This document shows, piece after piece, positions 26,456-36,395 of a stretch of 64,000 bases of DNA. Within the stretch, counting starts at the first letter, position 1. The number at the start of each line of letters is the position of its first letter. The stretch lies in contig NZ_MTQD01000020.1 in the NCBI RefSeq assembly GCF_001974875.1, positions 1-64,000 of the forward strand. Direction: 5' to 3'. A model generated the notes under the pieces. It had not been told where the DNA came from. It made no database searches and was given only the letters and a program-made list of their open reading frames with translations. The position numbers were made by a program, and so were the translations under genes. The stretch is from Pseudoalteromonas sp. EB27. GTDB taxonomy: Bacteria > Pseudomonadota > Gammaproteobacteria > Enterobacterales > Alteromonadaceae.

Positions 26456-27619
26456 ATGTTTCATTTGCCTACTGTGATCTTCCTCTCTTTTATTCTTAAC
26501 TTACTCATAAGCTTATTCTTTCTCTCAATTTATAAATATAAAAAACAAACATCTTTTCTACTATTTGGTTTAGCCTGTGCCACATTTGCGCTAGCAGAAA
26601 TACTGGCATGTTTGCGCTTATACATAGACTTTCCTTTGATAACCCACTACTTGGCTAGTATTTCTATGATTATGAGCCCACTTTTAATTATTATTGGACT
26701 ATATAAATATAAAAATATACAGAATATTAGTCTAATGCCTCTTTACTGCATATTTGGGTTTTCTGGTTTATTGTTATTGGCAATTTATCCTTTCGAAGCA
26801 GCAAAAATGCTAACGAGCTTAGTAATTGCCGGATTATTTATTTACACGGCGTATTTAATCAAAAGCATGAGCTTTGTTGCTAAAGCCCAGAAAAAGGCGT
26901 TGATCACCTGCTTTTTAGTGCACAGCGGTGTTATGTTTTTAAACGTAATATTTCTACTAATACCGGTACTGAGCTCGAGTATTCAGGATGTAGCAACGCC
27001 TTTACAAATTGTGCTTATTAGTCATTTACTATTAGCCACTCTAAGTGCTCTTATACTGCCATTTTTGTTATTTTCTAATAGTGAATACACGCTATCGAAC
27101 CTTGCGAATACCGACTCTCTTACACAATTATTTAATCGAAGAGGCTTCTTTAATAATGCCAAAGAAACCCTTAAACAACCTAACAACAGTGATAAAAACG
27201 TATCTGTAATTATCCTAGATATCGACTTTTTCAAGCGTGTAAATGATAAGTACGGCCACGACACCGGCGATCAAGCAATTAAATGGATTGCGCAGCACAT
27301 AAAAGAGCAATTTATTGATGAAGGTATTTGCGCCAGAATAGGCGGTGAAGAGTTTGCTATATTACTACCAGACTATTCTCTACGAGCAGCTAAAGAATAT
27401 GCAGAACACTTACGTGAAAATATTTCTAAGCATCCATTTTATTATCAAAACTCGCATATTAACCTATCTGTAAGCGCCGGTGTGAGTAGTGCACTAAATG
27501 GTAAAATGAGTGTAAAAGACTTACTGTCGCTGGCTGATAAGCGCCTTTATCTTGCTAAAGAAACTGGCAGAGATAAAGTAGTCAGCTTTGACGAGAAAAA
27601 CCTCTTAATGCAGTGCTAA
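26456..27619 (+). CDS. Membrane diguanylate cyclase (GGDEF)
   Basis: The 387-aa protein has six to seven hydrophobic segments in residues 1-205 and a C-terminal GGDEF domain (about 215-380). The active site reads GGEEF, within RIGGEEFAILL, an accepted active variant. DSLTQLFNRRGFF and DIDFFKRVNDKYGHDTGDQAI are the conserved metal/GTP elements. The usual inhibitory site RxxD five residues before the signature is absent, so product inhibition may be lacking. It should make cyclic di-GMP in response to an unknown membrane signal. Confidence 0.92.
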   Translation: MFHLPTVIFLSFILNLLISLFFLSIYKYKKQTSFLLFGLACATFALAEILACLRLYIDFPLITHYLASISMIMSPLLIIIGLYKYKNIQNISLMPLYCIFGFSGLLLLAIYPFEAAKMLTSLVIAGLFIYTAYLIKSMSFVAKAQKKALITCFLVHSGVMFLNVIFLLIPVLSSSIQDVATPLQIVLISHLLLATLSALILPFLLFSNSEYTLSNLANTDSLTQLFNRRGFFNNAKETLKQPNNSDKNVSVIILDIDFFKRVNDKYGHDTGDQAIKWIAQHIKEQFIDEGICARIGGEEFAILLPDYSLRAAKEYAEHLRENISKHPFYYQNSHINLSVSAGVSSALNGKMSVKDLLSLADKRLYLAKETGRDKVVSFDEKNLLMQC

Positions 27620-27680
27620 TTATTTTATAAGTAATTATAAAAAAGTCCCCTCTTATAAAAACGCGGTACCCCTTTGTATT

Positions 27681-27738
27681 TATACCGACCAGTTCCTATT
27701 AAGTTATATCAATTAGCTCAAGTGTTTATGCAGGTTAC
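27681..27738. repeat. Possible degenerate copy of the dispersed palindromic repeat
   Basis: TATACCGACC at one end and TTTATGCAGGTTACC at the other resemble the ends of copy A (ATACCAATC ... TTTATGCAGGTTGGTAT), and ATCAATTAGCTCAA resembles its right arm. The middle is deleted. Confidence 0.3.
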
Positions 27739-27744
27739 CTCTAC

Positions 27745-27774
27745 ATAAAAAAAGCCCTTCATTCGAAGGGCTTT
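27745..27774 (-). terminator. Terminator of the GH3 gene
   Basis: AAAGCCCTTC (27751-27760) and GAAGGGCTTT (27765-27774) form a 10-bp stem; on the minus strand it is followed by TTTTTTT. It lies about 25 bp after the GH3 stop. Confidence 0.88.
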
Positions 27775-27800
27775 GGTATACACACAATAGAGTTAATAAA

Positions 27801-30353
27801 CTACTTACAAGACAGTGTAGCTTCGCCTGCCTTATTTGGCACAAACTGAATATTAGCTACAGAAATTGATGCTTTACCATTGCTGCGTAAGCTAAATGGG
27901 CTTGTTAGGTTTGCAAAATTAACACCCTTATCAGCAAAGCAACCTAAATCGATTGATACTGACTGCCATTTATTCTCAATGGCTTTATCCACTACGTTTG
28001 CTAAATCAATGCTTGCACCACATTCACCCGAGCAAGTCATAGCAAGTGCTATATCGCTCGTTAGTGCTTCGTTTAATTTAATATCAAAGCTAATCACACT
28101 ATCGGCTTCAACGTAGGCAATGGTATCTTCTGCAAAGCTTGTTACTATTTCAGCACTGGCTTTTTCTGTACCGCTGAAGTTAAATTGGCGCGCGTCTTCT
28201 TGTACTGTTTTATCCTCAGTACGGTATTTAATTGCACCAAATTCATGGGTACTGCTCGATACATCTAAAAGCTCATCGCCCGATTTTAACAATAAGCGCC
28301 ATGGTGCTACAGGTGCACCAACAAGTATATCCATACTCGTAAGCCCAGAGTTATCAAGTTTAGAGTCTTCATCAAGGTCGTCAGCTAACACGTTTTTATC
28401 GCCGTACGATAAGCCAAAACCATAAGGGAGTAATGGGTCGTAATTTTCATCGCCTTTATTAACCGCAGTTTGTACCGCTGATTTAGGCCAAGAAAACGAT
28501 AATTTACCTTTAAAGTTATTTTGAATGGTGCCGTCTGCCGCTTTTAATAAAACATCAGCAATACCTGCGCCTTCTGTACCTGGCAACCATGCAGCTACAA
28601 ACGCGTCAGATGCGTTAAGTTCGCTGTTAACCCACATAGGTCGACCTGATATAAACACAGATACAACAGGAATGCCTTGCTCTTTTATTGAGTTTAAAAG
28701 TGCTAATGACTTTTTATTCCCGCGCTCAAACTCAAGGTTATCTTTATCGCCGTGCCCTTCTGCGTAAGGTTCTTCACCAAATACAACAATGGCAACATCA
28801 GGACGTTGCTCAAACGTACCATCAGCGCTTAAAGTAACACTTCCACCTGCTGCAGATATTTGATCTTCAAGCCCTTTGTAAATTGACGTTGCTCCAGGGA
28901 AATCTGCATTTTTGTTATTGGTACCTTGCCACGTAATACTCCAACCACCCGACTGTTTACCTATATTATCGGCACCATCACCTGCAACAAGTACGCGTTG
29001 ATTAGCTGCAATAGGCAATAGGTTATTTTTATTTTTGAGTAACACAAGTGATTCGCGCACAGCTTGACGTGCTACTTCGCGGTGCTCTTGGGCACCAATT
29101 AGCTCTGTTTTTCCAGAGTAAAGACGCTTAGCCGGGCTTGGTTTATCAAATAAACCAGCGCGAAGTTTTACGCGTAATATTCTGCTCACTGCGTCATCAA
29201 TACGCGACATACTAATTTCGCCTGACTTAACTTGCGCAATTGTATTGTTATAAAGAGGCTTCCAGGCACCTGTTGGCACCATAAAAATATCAAGGCCAGC
29301 ATTAACGGCTTGTGCACAACTTTCGTTAGTACAGCCTTCAATTTGACCGTGACCGTTCCAATCGCCTACTACAAATCCATCAAAACCCATTCGTGTTTTT
29401 AATACATCAGTAAGTAAATATTTATTGCCGTGATTTTTAACGCCATTCCAGCTATTGAACGATGCCATAACCGATTGGCTACCTGCTGATAAACCGCCTA
29501 CATAGCCTTGTGCGTGAATATCAAATAATGATTGTTCACTGTCGATATTATTACCCTGATCATCACCATCAACCGTGCCACCGTCGCCAATAAAGTGCTT
29601 AACGGTACTAATTACACGCTTGTCACTTAAAAAGTCGCCATCGGCTTTACCTTGTAAGCCATTTACTATGGCTGCTGAGTAATCATGTACAATTTTTGGA
29701 TCTTCTGAGTAACCTTCGTAGGTTCTTCCCCAGCGATCGTCGCGCACTACGGCAACTGTGGGTGCAAATACCCAATCAATACCCGTAGCCATTACCTCTA
29801 CTGCAGTAATCGATGCTATTTGCTCGATTAAATCAGGATTATTCGCCGCGCCTAAACCAATGTTGTGCGGAAATAACGTGGCACCAATTACATTATTATG
29901 GCCATGTACTGCATCGGTGCCCCACATAGTTGGGATACTACTGCCATCAACTGAGTCGTCGACAGAAGCTTGATAAAAGCTCTCTGCTAAGGCTACCCAG
30001 TCCATAGGTGTTGCATGTTTGTCGCCATTAGGGAATGCGCCACCGCCATTAAGGTATGAACCGAAGCCATATTTACGCATGTCTTCAACGGTAATATCAC
30101 GAATTTCTGGCTGAATCATTTGAGCAACCTTTTGCTCAAGTGTCATGGCTTTTAAATAGTTAACTATTTTAGCTTCAATATCGGCATCTTTTTTAACGGC
30201 AATATTAAGTTTTGGCCAAATTTGCGCTGTTTTAGATAACGTTTCATTAGTTTCAACCGATGTCACTGCGTCGTTTGAACAAGCCGATAAAGTACCTACT
30301 GATGCAATTAATGTTGCTAAGGCTATTTTATTAAGTGTAAAAGGGGTTTTCAT
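27801..30353 (-). CDS. GH3 beta-glucosidase, lipoprotein (ExoP-like)
   Basis: This 850-aa glycoside hydrolase is exported: the N-terminus has a hydrophobic signal and lipobox LSAC (Cys25). The GH3 TIM barrel spans about 70-430, with SVKHFIGDGGT and the nucleophile Asp in FDGFVVGDWNGHG. The second domain (about 445-665) holds the VLVAGDGADNIGKQSGGWS loop, and the C-terminal ~170 residues form a beta-rich accessory domain as in marine ExoP. It should release glucose from beta-glucan oligosaccharides. It is translationally coupled (TAATG) to the sugar MFS gene upstream. Confidence 0.93.
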   Translation of the reverse strand: MKTPFTLNKIALATLIASVGTLSACSNDAVTSVETNETLSKTAQIWPKLNIAVKKDADIEAKIVNYLKAMTLEQKVAQMIQPEIRDITVEDMRKYGFGSYLNGGGAFPNGDKHATPMDWVALAESFYQASVDDSVDGSSIPTMWGTDAVHGHNNVIGATLFPHNIGLGAANNPDLIEQIASITAVEVMATGIDWVFAPTVAVVRDDRWGRTYEGYSEDPKIVHDYSAAIVNGLQGKADGDFLSDKRVISTVKHFIGDGGTVDGDDQGNNIDSEQSLFDIHAQGYVGGLSAGSQSVMASFNSWNGVKNHGNKYLLTDVLKTRMGFDGFVVGDWNGHGQIEGCTNESCAQAVNAGLDIFMVPTGAWKPLYNNTIAQVKSGEISMSRIDDAVSRILRVKLRAGLFDKPSPAKRLYSGKTELIGAQEHREVARQAVRESLVLLKNKNNLLPIAANQRVLVAGDGADNIGKQSGGWSITWQGTNNKNADFPGATSIYKGLEDQISAAGGSVTLSADGTFEQRPDVAIVVFGEEPYAEGHGDKDNLEFERGNKKSLALLNSIKEQGIPVVSVFISGRPMWVNSELNASDAFVAAWLPGTEGAGIADVLLKAADGTIQNNFKGKLSFSWPKSAVQTAVNKGDENYDPLLPYGFGLSYGDKNVLADDLDEDSKLDNSGLTSMDILVGAPVAPWRLLLKSGDELLDVSSSTHEFGAIKYRTEDKTVQEDARQFNFSGTEKASAEIVTSFAEDTIAYVEADSVISFDIKLNEALTSDIALAMTCSGECGASIDLANVVDKAIENKWQSVSIDLGCFADKGVNFANLTSPFSLRSNGKASISVANIQFVPNKAGEATLSCK

Positions 30354-31627
30354 TATAGAGTCTCCTGCGCATGAACTGGTTTGCTACCGCTTAAACCATA
30401 GAACACGATAAATATGTAACATAAAATAGGTAAAACATACGAAAGTTGAACACCCACACTATCAGCAAGTGCACCTTGTAAAAGTGGCACTATTGCACCA
30501 CCCACAATCGCCAAACACAAAATACCAGAGCCTTGAGCTGTATGTTTGCCAAGTCCATTTAACGCTAAACTAAAAATAGTGGGGAACATAATAGAATTGA
30601 ATAAACCAACCAATAGTATTGACCACATTGCTAATTGACCCGACGTGCTCATGGCAATAACGACTAAAATAATAGCCATGGTTGCGTTAAAGCCAAGTAC
30701 TTTACCAGCAGGTAATTTTTGCATTACAGCAGCACCAATAAAACGCCCAACCATAGCACCACCAAAATAATAAGTGATGTAATGAGCTGCAGCATGCTCT
30801 TTTAGCCCTGCTATATTTTCTTGTGCTAAAAAGCTTACTAAAAAGCTACCAATTGCCACTTCGGCGCCTACATACATAAATATACCCACAGCACCTAATA
30901 CAAGATGGCGATACTGCCAAGCACTGCCTTCAATTGCCTCTGATTTTTCGGCTTCTGCTTTTTGCTCGCTCATAATGTCTGGTAATTTAAGCCATGCAAA
31001 AATACCGGCTAGTAAAATAAGCATTGCAGCTAAAAGGAGGTAAGGAAGTTGTACTGATTCTGCATTTTGTGCAGGTGTTAAAAAGGCTTCTGACGCTGAG
31101 TCCAGAATTAACAGAGCACCAAATGATGGCGCAACCGTAGTACCCAACGCGTTAAAAGCTTGGGTTAGTGTTAAACGAGACGACGCAGTTTTTGCTGAAC
31201 CCAACAAACTTACATAAGGATTTGCAGATACTTGTAATAACGTTATGCCACTGGCCAGTACAAATAAAGCAAATAAAAATACAGGATAACTATGTAAAGA
31301 CGCTGCTGGGTAAAATAAGATACACCCTACTGCCGCAATTAAAAGCCCAACCACGATTCCTTTTTTATAACCAAGCTTTTTAACAATGTATCCACTAGGG
31401 AGTGACATTAAAAAGTAAGCGCCAAAAAAGCAAAACTGCACAAGCATTGCTTGAACATAAGTTAAATCGAAAACCGCTTTTAAATGCGGAATCAAAATAT
31501 CATTTAAGCAGGTAATAAAACCCCACATAAAAAATAGTGAAGTTAAAGATGTAAGTGCAAAACCATAGTTTTTATCTTGGTGGTTTTGCGACTGTGTGTG
31601 TGATGTCAGTGGTGCTGAACTAGCCAT
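30353..31627 (-). CDS. FucP/GluP-type sugar MFS transporter
   Basis: The 424-aa permease has about twelve hydrophobic segments and begins with FALTSLTSLFFMWGFITCLNDILIPHLK, the conserved start of FucP/glucose-galactose (Na+ or H+) symporters. SLPSGYIVKKLGYKKGIV is the MFS loop. It is upstream of and coupled to the GH3 gene, which suggests it imports the glucose released by the hydrolases. A LacI-type operator lies in the divergent region upstream. Confidence 0.92.
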   Translation of the reverse strand: MASSAPLTSHTQSQNHQDKNYGFALTSLTSLFFMWGFITCLNDILIPHLKAVFDLTYVQAMLVQFCFFGAYFLMSLPSGYIVKKLGYKKGIVVGLLIAAVGCILFYPAASLHSYPVFLFALFVLASGITLLQVSANPYVSLLGSAKTASSRLTLTQAFNALGTTVAPSFGALLILDSASEAFLTPAQNAESVQLPYLLLAAMLILLAGIFAWLKLPDIMSEQKAEAEKSEAIEGSAWQYRHLVLGAVGIFMYVGAEVAIGSFLVSFLAQENIAGLKEHAAAHYITYYFGGAMVGRFIGAAVMQKLPAGKVLGFNATMAIILVVIAMSTSGQLAMWSILLVGLFNSIMFPTIFSLALNGLGKHTAQGSGILCLAIVGGAIVPLLQGALADSVGVQLSYVLPILCYIFIVFYGLSGSKPVHAQETL

Positions 31628-31885
31628 GTGCTCTCCGCAATTTATTATTATAAATTGATCTTCAGTAAGTAATTAATACAAACCCCGCTAAGGCGCAGTA
31701 TTAAAGAGTTGACCTGAAGATTAATTAACATTAATCTAAAAATGTAAGCGCTTTCACGGCTAATTAAATACGAACATGTTACATATTTCAACAACTTTTA
31801 TTTTTAATAATGTTTTGTAACCGCTGAAAGTCAGTAAAAATAGGCGCTAAGCGTGCAATTAAGTTCTCAAAAAGGTTTGTAACCA
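31628..31885. promoter_or_regulatory. LacI-type operator in the divergent beta-glucoside promoter region
   Basis: TGTAAGCGCTTTCA at 31743-31756 is a near-palindrome with the central CG step typical of LacI/GalR operators. TGTAACCGCT at 31816-31825 is a possible weaker second site. The region separates the MFS-GH3 operon (-) from the GH1-GPH-LacI genes (+), so the LacI protein encoded at 34628 could control both arms. Confidence 0.72.
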
Positions 31886-33214
31886 ATGACAAAAATATCA
31901 TTACCATTTAATTCACCTCTATTAACAAAAGACTTTGTTTATGGTGTAGCAACAGCATCATTTCAGATAGAGGGCGGGTATGAGCATCGCTTACCGTGTA
32001 TTTGGGATACCTTTTGTAGTACTGCAGGTAAAATTGCTGATAATTCACATGGTCATATTGCCTGCGATCATTACAACAATTGGCAACAAGACATAGATTT
32101 AATAGAGTCTCTAGGTGTTGATGCTTACAGGCTTTCTATTTCATGGCCTCGCGTTATGACTCAAGACGGAAAGTTAAATCCTGTAGGCGTTAAGTTTTAT
32201 ACTGATATTTTAGATGAGCTAAAACGAAAAAATATAAAAGCCTTTGTTACTTTGTATCACTGGGATTTACCGCAACACCTTGAAGATGAAGGCGGCTGGC
32301 TTAACAGAAAAACAGCTTATGCATTTGAGCAGTACGTAGAACTAATTACTAACGCATTTGGAACACGAGTGTATTCTTACGCTACATTAAACGAACCCTT
32401 TTGCAGCGCGTTTTTAGGTTACGAGATTGGCATACATGCCCCAGGTCTAGTAGGCAAGCAGTATGGTAAAAAAGCAGCTCATCACTTATTACTCGCTCAT
32501 GGTCTGGCTATGAACGTGCTAAATAAAACATCGCCTGATACTCAAAACGGCATTGTGCTTAACTTTACACCCGCCTACCCGCTTACAGATACTCAACAAG
32601 ACATAGACAGTGCCAAATACGCTGATGACTATTTAAATCAGTGGTATATGAAACCAATAATGGACGGTAAATACCCTGATATAATTAACCAACTACCTGA
32701 GGATCATTTACCAGACATACACCCAGGTGATATGGAATTAATTTCTCAGCCAATTGATTACTTAGGCATTAACTTTTATACCCGCCAAGTTTATAAAGCG
32801 CACCCTATTGATATTTATGAACCCATTGCACCTACGGGTCCTTTGACAGATATGGGATGGGAGGTTTACCCGCAATCGTTTACCGATTTGCTTGTATCGC
32901 TTAATAAGACATACACCCTGCCGCCTATTTATATAACCGAAAATGGCGCAGCAATGCCCGATACATATAATAATGGCGAAGTTAACGACTTAGACCGTTT
33001 AAGTTATTATAATACTCATTTAAACGCAGTTCACAATGCAGTTGAACAGGGTGTTGTTATACGTGGCTACTTTGCTTGGAGCTTAATGGACAACTTTGAG
33101 TGGGCAGAAGGCTACTTAAAGCGCTTTGGTATTGTTTATGTTGATTATAAAACGCAGCAACGTACTATTAAAAATAGTGGCTTAGCCTATAAAGCACTTA
33201 TCTCAAATAGATAA
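31886..33214 (+). CDS. GH1 beta-glucosidase (cytoplasmic)
   Basis: The 442-aa enzyme shows the GH1 N-terminal signature FVYGVATASFQIEGGYEH, the acid/base Glu in ATLNEPFC and the nucleophile Glu in PPIYITENGAA. The C-terminal WSLMDNFEWAEGY is the aglycone-site segment. There is no signal peptide, so it acts on imported beta-glucosides such as cellobiose or laminaribiose. It is 28 bp upstream of the GPH symporter gene, consistent with import followed by hydrolysis. Confidence 0.95.
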   Translation: MTKISLPFNSPLLTKDFVYGVATASFQIEGGYEHRLPCIWDTFCSTAGKIADNSHGHIACDHYNNWQQDIDLIESLGVDAYRLSISWPRVMTQDGKLNPVGVKFYTDILDELKRKNIKAFVTLYHWDLPQHLEDEGGWLNRKTAYAFEQYVELITNAFGTRVYSYATLNEPFCSAFLGYEIGIHAPGLVGKQYGKKAAHHLLLAHGLAMNVLNKTSPDTQNGIVLNFTPAYPLTDTQQDIDSAKYADDYLNQWYMKPIMDGKYPDIINQLPEDHLPDIHPGDMELISQPIDYLGINFYTRQVYKAHPIDIYEPIAPTGPLTDMGWEVYPQSFTDLLVSLNKTYTLPPIYITENGAAMPDTYNNGEVNDLDRLSYYNTHLNAVHNAVEQGVVIRGYFAWSLMDNFEWAEGYLKRFGIVYVDYKTQQRTIKNSGLAYKALISNR

Positions 33215-33242
33215 TAATAAGCACAAAGCGGGACAAACAATC

Positions 33243-34565
33243 ATGGTCAGTGTAAAAGAAAAAATAGCGTATGGCTTAGGCGACACCGCCAGTAATATTA
33301 TTTTTCAAACAGTTATGATGTTTTTAATGCTGTACTACACAGATGTAGTAGGTTTATCGCCTGCCGTTGTTGGTACTATGTTTTTAGCAGTGCGTATTTT
33401 TGATGCCGTAACCGATCCATTAATGGGTAACCTTGCTGATAAAACACATACGCGCTGGGGGCACTTTCGCCCCTACTTACTTTGGCTTGCACTTCCTTTT
33501 GCTATTATAAGTATTTTAGCGTTCACTACACCCGATTTAGAAGGCACCGATAAAATAATTTATGCCTTTACTACTTACACACTTCTTATGGTTGTCTACA
33601 CCGCTATTAATATCCCTTATTGTGCATTGGGCGGCGTACTTACTGCAGACGCAAAAGAACGCGTTACTATTCAGTCTTACCGGTTTGTATTTGGTATGCT
33701 AGGCGGCGTAATAGTAGCGGGTTGTACTATGCCAATGGTTGAGTATTTTGGCCAAGGCGATGCTGCCAAAGGCTATCAATACACAATGACTGCAATGAGC
33801 ATTTTAGGTTTTGTACTGTTTTTACTTTGTTTTTTAGGCACAAAAGAGCGTATACAACAGCCAAAAGAGCAAAACATTCCTTTTGCCAAAAGTGTTAAAG
33901 CCTTAATTAAAAACGATCAATGGCGAACACTTTGCTTAGCTGCATTTTTTTTACTTACCGGGCAAGTATTAAGGCTTACGCTTGCTGTTTACTACGTAAA
34001 ATACTATTTAGGTCGAGACGATTTAATCACCTTATTTATGACGCTAGGTGTTGCAGCCAGCATGGTAGGTTGTGCTTTAGCTCAACCACTTGCAAAGCGC
34101 TTTTGTAAGATAAAGGCCTATATAAGCTTACAAGTTATTGCCGCCGCTATTTGTGGTTTTAGTTACTTTATTAGTAAAGACTCTTTAGTATTGGCATTTG
34201 CGGCCTTTATTTTATGGAAATTCTTTTTAGATATGGCAACCCCGTTGTTGTGGGCAAAAATGGCCGACACCATAGATTACGGGCATGAAAAAACAGGTGT
34301 ACGCATTACGGGTTTGGTTTATTCTGGCGTCATATTTTTTATTAAAATGGGTGTGGCTGTAGGCGGTGCAATTGCAGGCTGGTTATTATCTTTTTACAGC
34401 TATCAGGCCGATGCAGTACAAACCCTCGACACCCAACACGGTATTTTACTTTCATTTACTGTACTACCTGCTTTTGGCTCATTATTTGTTGCCTACATAA
34501 TGAAAAAATATACACTAACTAATCAAGTTGTTGAAAATATTCAATCTAAACTAACAGCTAGTTAA
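33243..34565 (+). CDS. GPH-family sugar:cation symporter
   Basis: This 440-aa permease has about twelve TM segments and the glycoside-pentoside-hexuronide family features. These are KIAYGLGDTASNIIFQTVMMFLM at the start, FDAVTDPLMGNLADKTHTRWGHFRP after TM2 and LLWAKMADTIDYGHEKTGVR in the central region. It should import beta-linked di- or oligosaccharides with Na+ or H+. Co-directional with GH1 and the LacI regulator; the gap to lacI is 62 bp. Confidence 0.93.
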   Translation: MVSVKEKIAYGLGDTASNIIFQTVMMFLMLYYTDVVGLSPAVVGTMFLAVRIFDAVTDPLMGNLADKTHTRWGHFRPYLLWLALPFAIISILAFTTPDLEGTDKIIYAFTTYTLLMVVYTAINIPYCALGGVLTADAKERVTIQSYRFVFGMLGGVIVAGCTMPMVEYFGQGDAAKGYQYTMTAMSILGFVLFLLCFLGTKERIQQPKEQNIPFAKSVKALIKNDQWRTLCLAAFFLLTGQVLRLTLAVYYVKYYLGRDDLITLFMTLGVAASMVGCALAQPLAKRFCKIKAYISLQVIAAAICGFSYFISKDSLVLAFAAFILWKFFLDMATPLLWAKMADTIDYGHEKTGVRITGLVYSGVIFFIKMGVAVGGAIAGWLLSFYSYQADAVQTLDTQHGILLSFTVLPAFGSLFVAYIMKKYTLTNQVVENIQSKLTAS

Positions 34566-34627
34566 GATATATACTCCAAGGTATTATTTAGCCGAAATAG
34601 TTAAGGATAAGCGAGTGAACAAATAAC

Positions 34628-35632
34628 ATGGCAACAATTTATCAAGTCTCAGAGCTTGCGGGCGTATCGTTAGCCACCGTTTCTCGCGTGATGAACAAAA
34701 ATACCCGCGTAAGCGATAAAACTAAACAAAAAGTGCTTGATGCCATGGAGCAGCTTGGCTACAAGCCTAATTCAATAGCGCAATCTTTAGCCTCTAACTG
34801 CACTAACAGTGTCGGTATTTTAGTGTCTGAGTTACATGGTCCTTTCTTTGCCCAAATGATGGCAGGTATTGAGTCAGAGCTTCGTGCTGCGGGTAAGCAC
34901 GTTATTATTACCACCGGACACAGTGAAGAAGACAAAGAGCAAGAAGGCATTGAGTTTTTAATTAGCAGACGCTGCGATGCCATTATTTTGCACGTAGAAG
35001 CCGTCTCAGATGACTACCTAATAAAGTTAAGCGAAGGCTCTACACCTGTTTATTTAATGAGCCGTTACGTAGAGCAACTAAAAGACAACTGTATCAGCCT
35101 AGATAACCAATTAGGTGGCTACCTGGCCACTAAATCGATATTAAATCAAGGGCATACACAAATAGCGTACATTGCAGGTCCTCAGTTTAAAGCCGATGCA
35201 TTTAATCGCTTAGAGGGTCATAAACAAGCCCTTACAGAAGCTGGCGTTAAATTTGATCCTGCCCTTTATTATATTGGCGACTTTAACGAAACTGGCGGTA
35301 GTAAAGCCTTAAAACATTTTATTGATGAAAAACTTAGCTTTACCGCACTGGTATGTGCCAATGACGAAATGGCATCCGGTGCTATGAAGTACGCACGAGA
35401 GCACGGTTATAATTTACCAAACGACTTATCGATTGTTGGATTTGATAACGTTATTTTTGCAAACTACCTGTACCCTACACTCACGACCATAGATAATCCG
35501 GTCGGGAACATGGGCGAAATGGCAGCAAAACTAGTGCTTAAAGACGTATATCAAAATAAAAACCTCGTTATAAATCGTTTTTTTGAACCCACTTTAATGC
35601 AGCGAGACTCTTCAGCACCACTTATTAAATAA
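34628..35632 (+). CDS. LacI-family transcriptional regulator of the beta-glucoside locus
   Basis: The 334-aa protein starts with the LacI headpiece TIYQVSELAGVSLATVSRVM and the hinge NSIAQSLAS. A periplasmic-binding-like effector domain follows (about 60-330), with GFDNVIFANYLYPTLTTI near the end. It lies downstream of GH1 and the GPH gene, so a beta-glucoside or glucose is the likely effector. Candidate operators are the TGTAAGCGCTTTCA site at 31743 and possibly the distant pair at 62869 and 62908, which have a similar core. Confidence 0.93.
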   Translation: MATIYQVSELAGVSLATVSRVMNKNTRVSDKTKQKVLDAMEQLGYKPNSIAQSLASNCTNSVGILVSELHGPFFAQMMAGIESELRAAGKHVIITTGHSEEDKEQEGIEFLISRRCDAIILHVEAVSDDYLIKLSEGSTPVYLMSRYVEQLKDNCISLDNQLGGYLATKSILNQGHTQIAYIAGPQFKADAFNRLEGHKQALTEAGVKFDPALYYIGDFNETGGSKALKHFIDEKLSFTALVCANDEMASGAMKYAREHGYNLPNDLSIVGFDNVIFANYLYPTLTTIDNPVGNMGEMAAKLVLKDVYQNKNLVINRFFEPTLMQRDSSAPLIK

Positions 35633-35670
35633 AAACTAAAGGCTAAAAACGAGTACAGAATTTGGTACAA

Positions 35671-35695
35671 AAAAAGCGGCTAAATGCCGCTTTTT
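35671..35695. terminator. Bidirectional terminator
   Basis: AAAAAGCGGC, loop TAAAT, GCCGCTTTTT. It can end both the lacI (+) and DUF2987 (-) transcripts. Confidence 0.88.
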
Positions 35696-35723
35696 ATATG
35701 TGACCTAATTAACTAAACACTGA

Positions 35724-36395
35724 TCACTTAACAATCCAAGGCGTTACTTTAATAACTTGCGATATATCGCCAAGCACCGCGCTATCATCTTCCCAGCTAT
35801 CTTCAACTGCAAAGTAACATACTGACTTTTCACACGTTATGCTCTTATCATCAAATTGCATTGGGCTTTTAAATGTAACTGCTACGCCCTTTTGCTCTGG
35901 TAATAAAAACCACATTAATTTACTTACAAAAAATCCCGACAAATCAGTTAACAGCTCATCAAGTTCGTCGTTAATGGTATATAACGACTGCTTTGAAAAC
36001 GCTAAACCTTCAAGTTCGTTTGCTTCTATTTGTAGCTTTAATTGGCAATCGTGTACAGGATTGAGCGGCTCTACTACAATGACCGCTTTATCGGTATCAA
36101 GCTGCTTATCGAACGGCAATAGTAATTGTGCTTTATCGGTAAAGTTAAGTGGATACTCGTTTCTTTCGGTTAAAATAGTACCGCTTTTAATCGCACATGT
36201 TTCATTAGTACCAATATCACTAATGTAAAAGTTAACTCGCGCATATTGAAAATCGCCTTTGTTAACAATTTTTAAGCGGTCGTAAAAACCGTCATACGAC
36301 ATCACAAACTCTCTCGCATTAACATTAAATGCACTAATGCTCAGCAGTACTAACGCAATAGCGTTGGTACAATTAAAAATGTATTTATTCATCAA
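35724..36395 (-). CDS. DUF2987 family exported protein
   Basis: The 223-aa protein has a signal peptide (cleavage after AFNVNA) followed by REFVMSYDGFYDRLKIVNKGDF. This opening and the KVTPWIVK terminus agree with the DUF2987 family of Alteromonadales and Shewanella as I remember it. Cysteines are spaced as two likely disulfide pairs. Function unknown. It overlaps the Bax-like gene by 11 nt, so they form a two-gene operon in the envelope. Confidence 0.75.
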   Translation of the reverse strand: MMNKYIFNCTNAIALVLLSISAFNVNAREFVMSYDGFYDRLKIVNKGDFQYARVNFYISDIGTNETCAIKSGTILTERNEYPLNFTDKAQLLLPFDKQLDTDKAVIVVEPLNPVHDCQLKLQIEANELEGLAFSKQSLYTINDELDELLTDLSGFFVSKLMWFLLPEQKGVAVTFKSPMQFDDKSITCEKSVCYFAVEDSWEDDSAVLGDISQVIKVTPWIVK

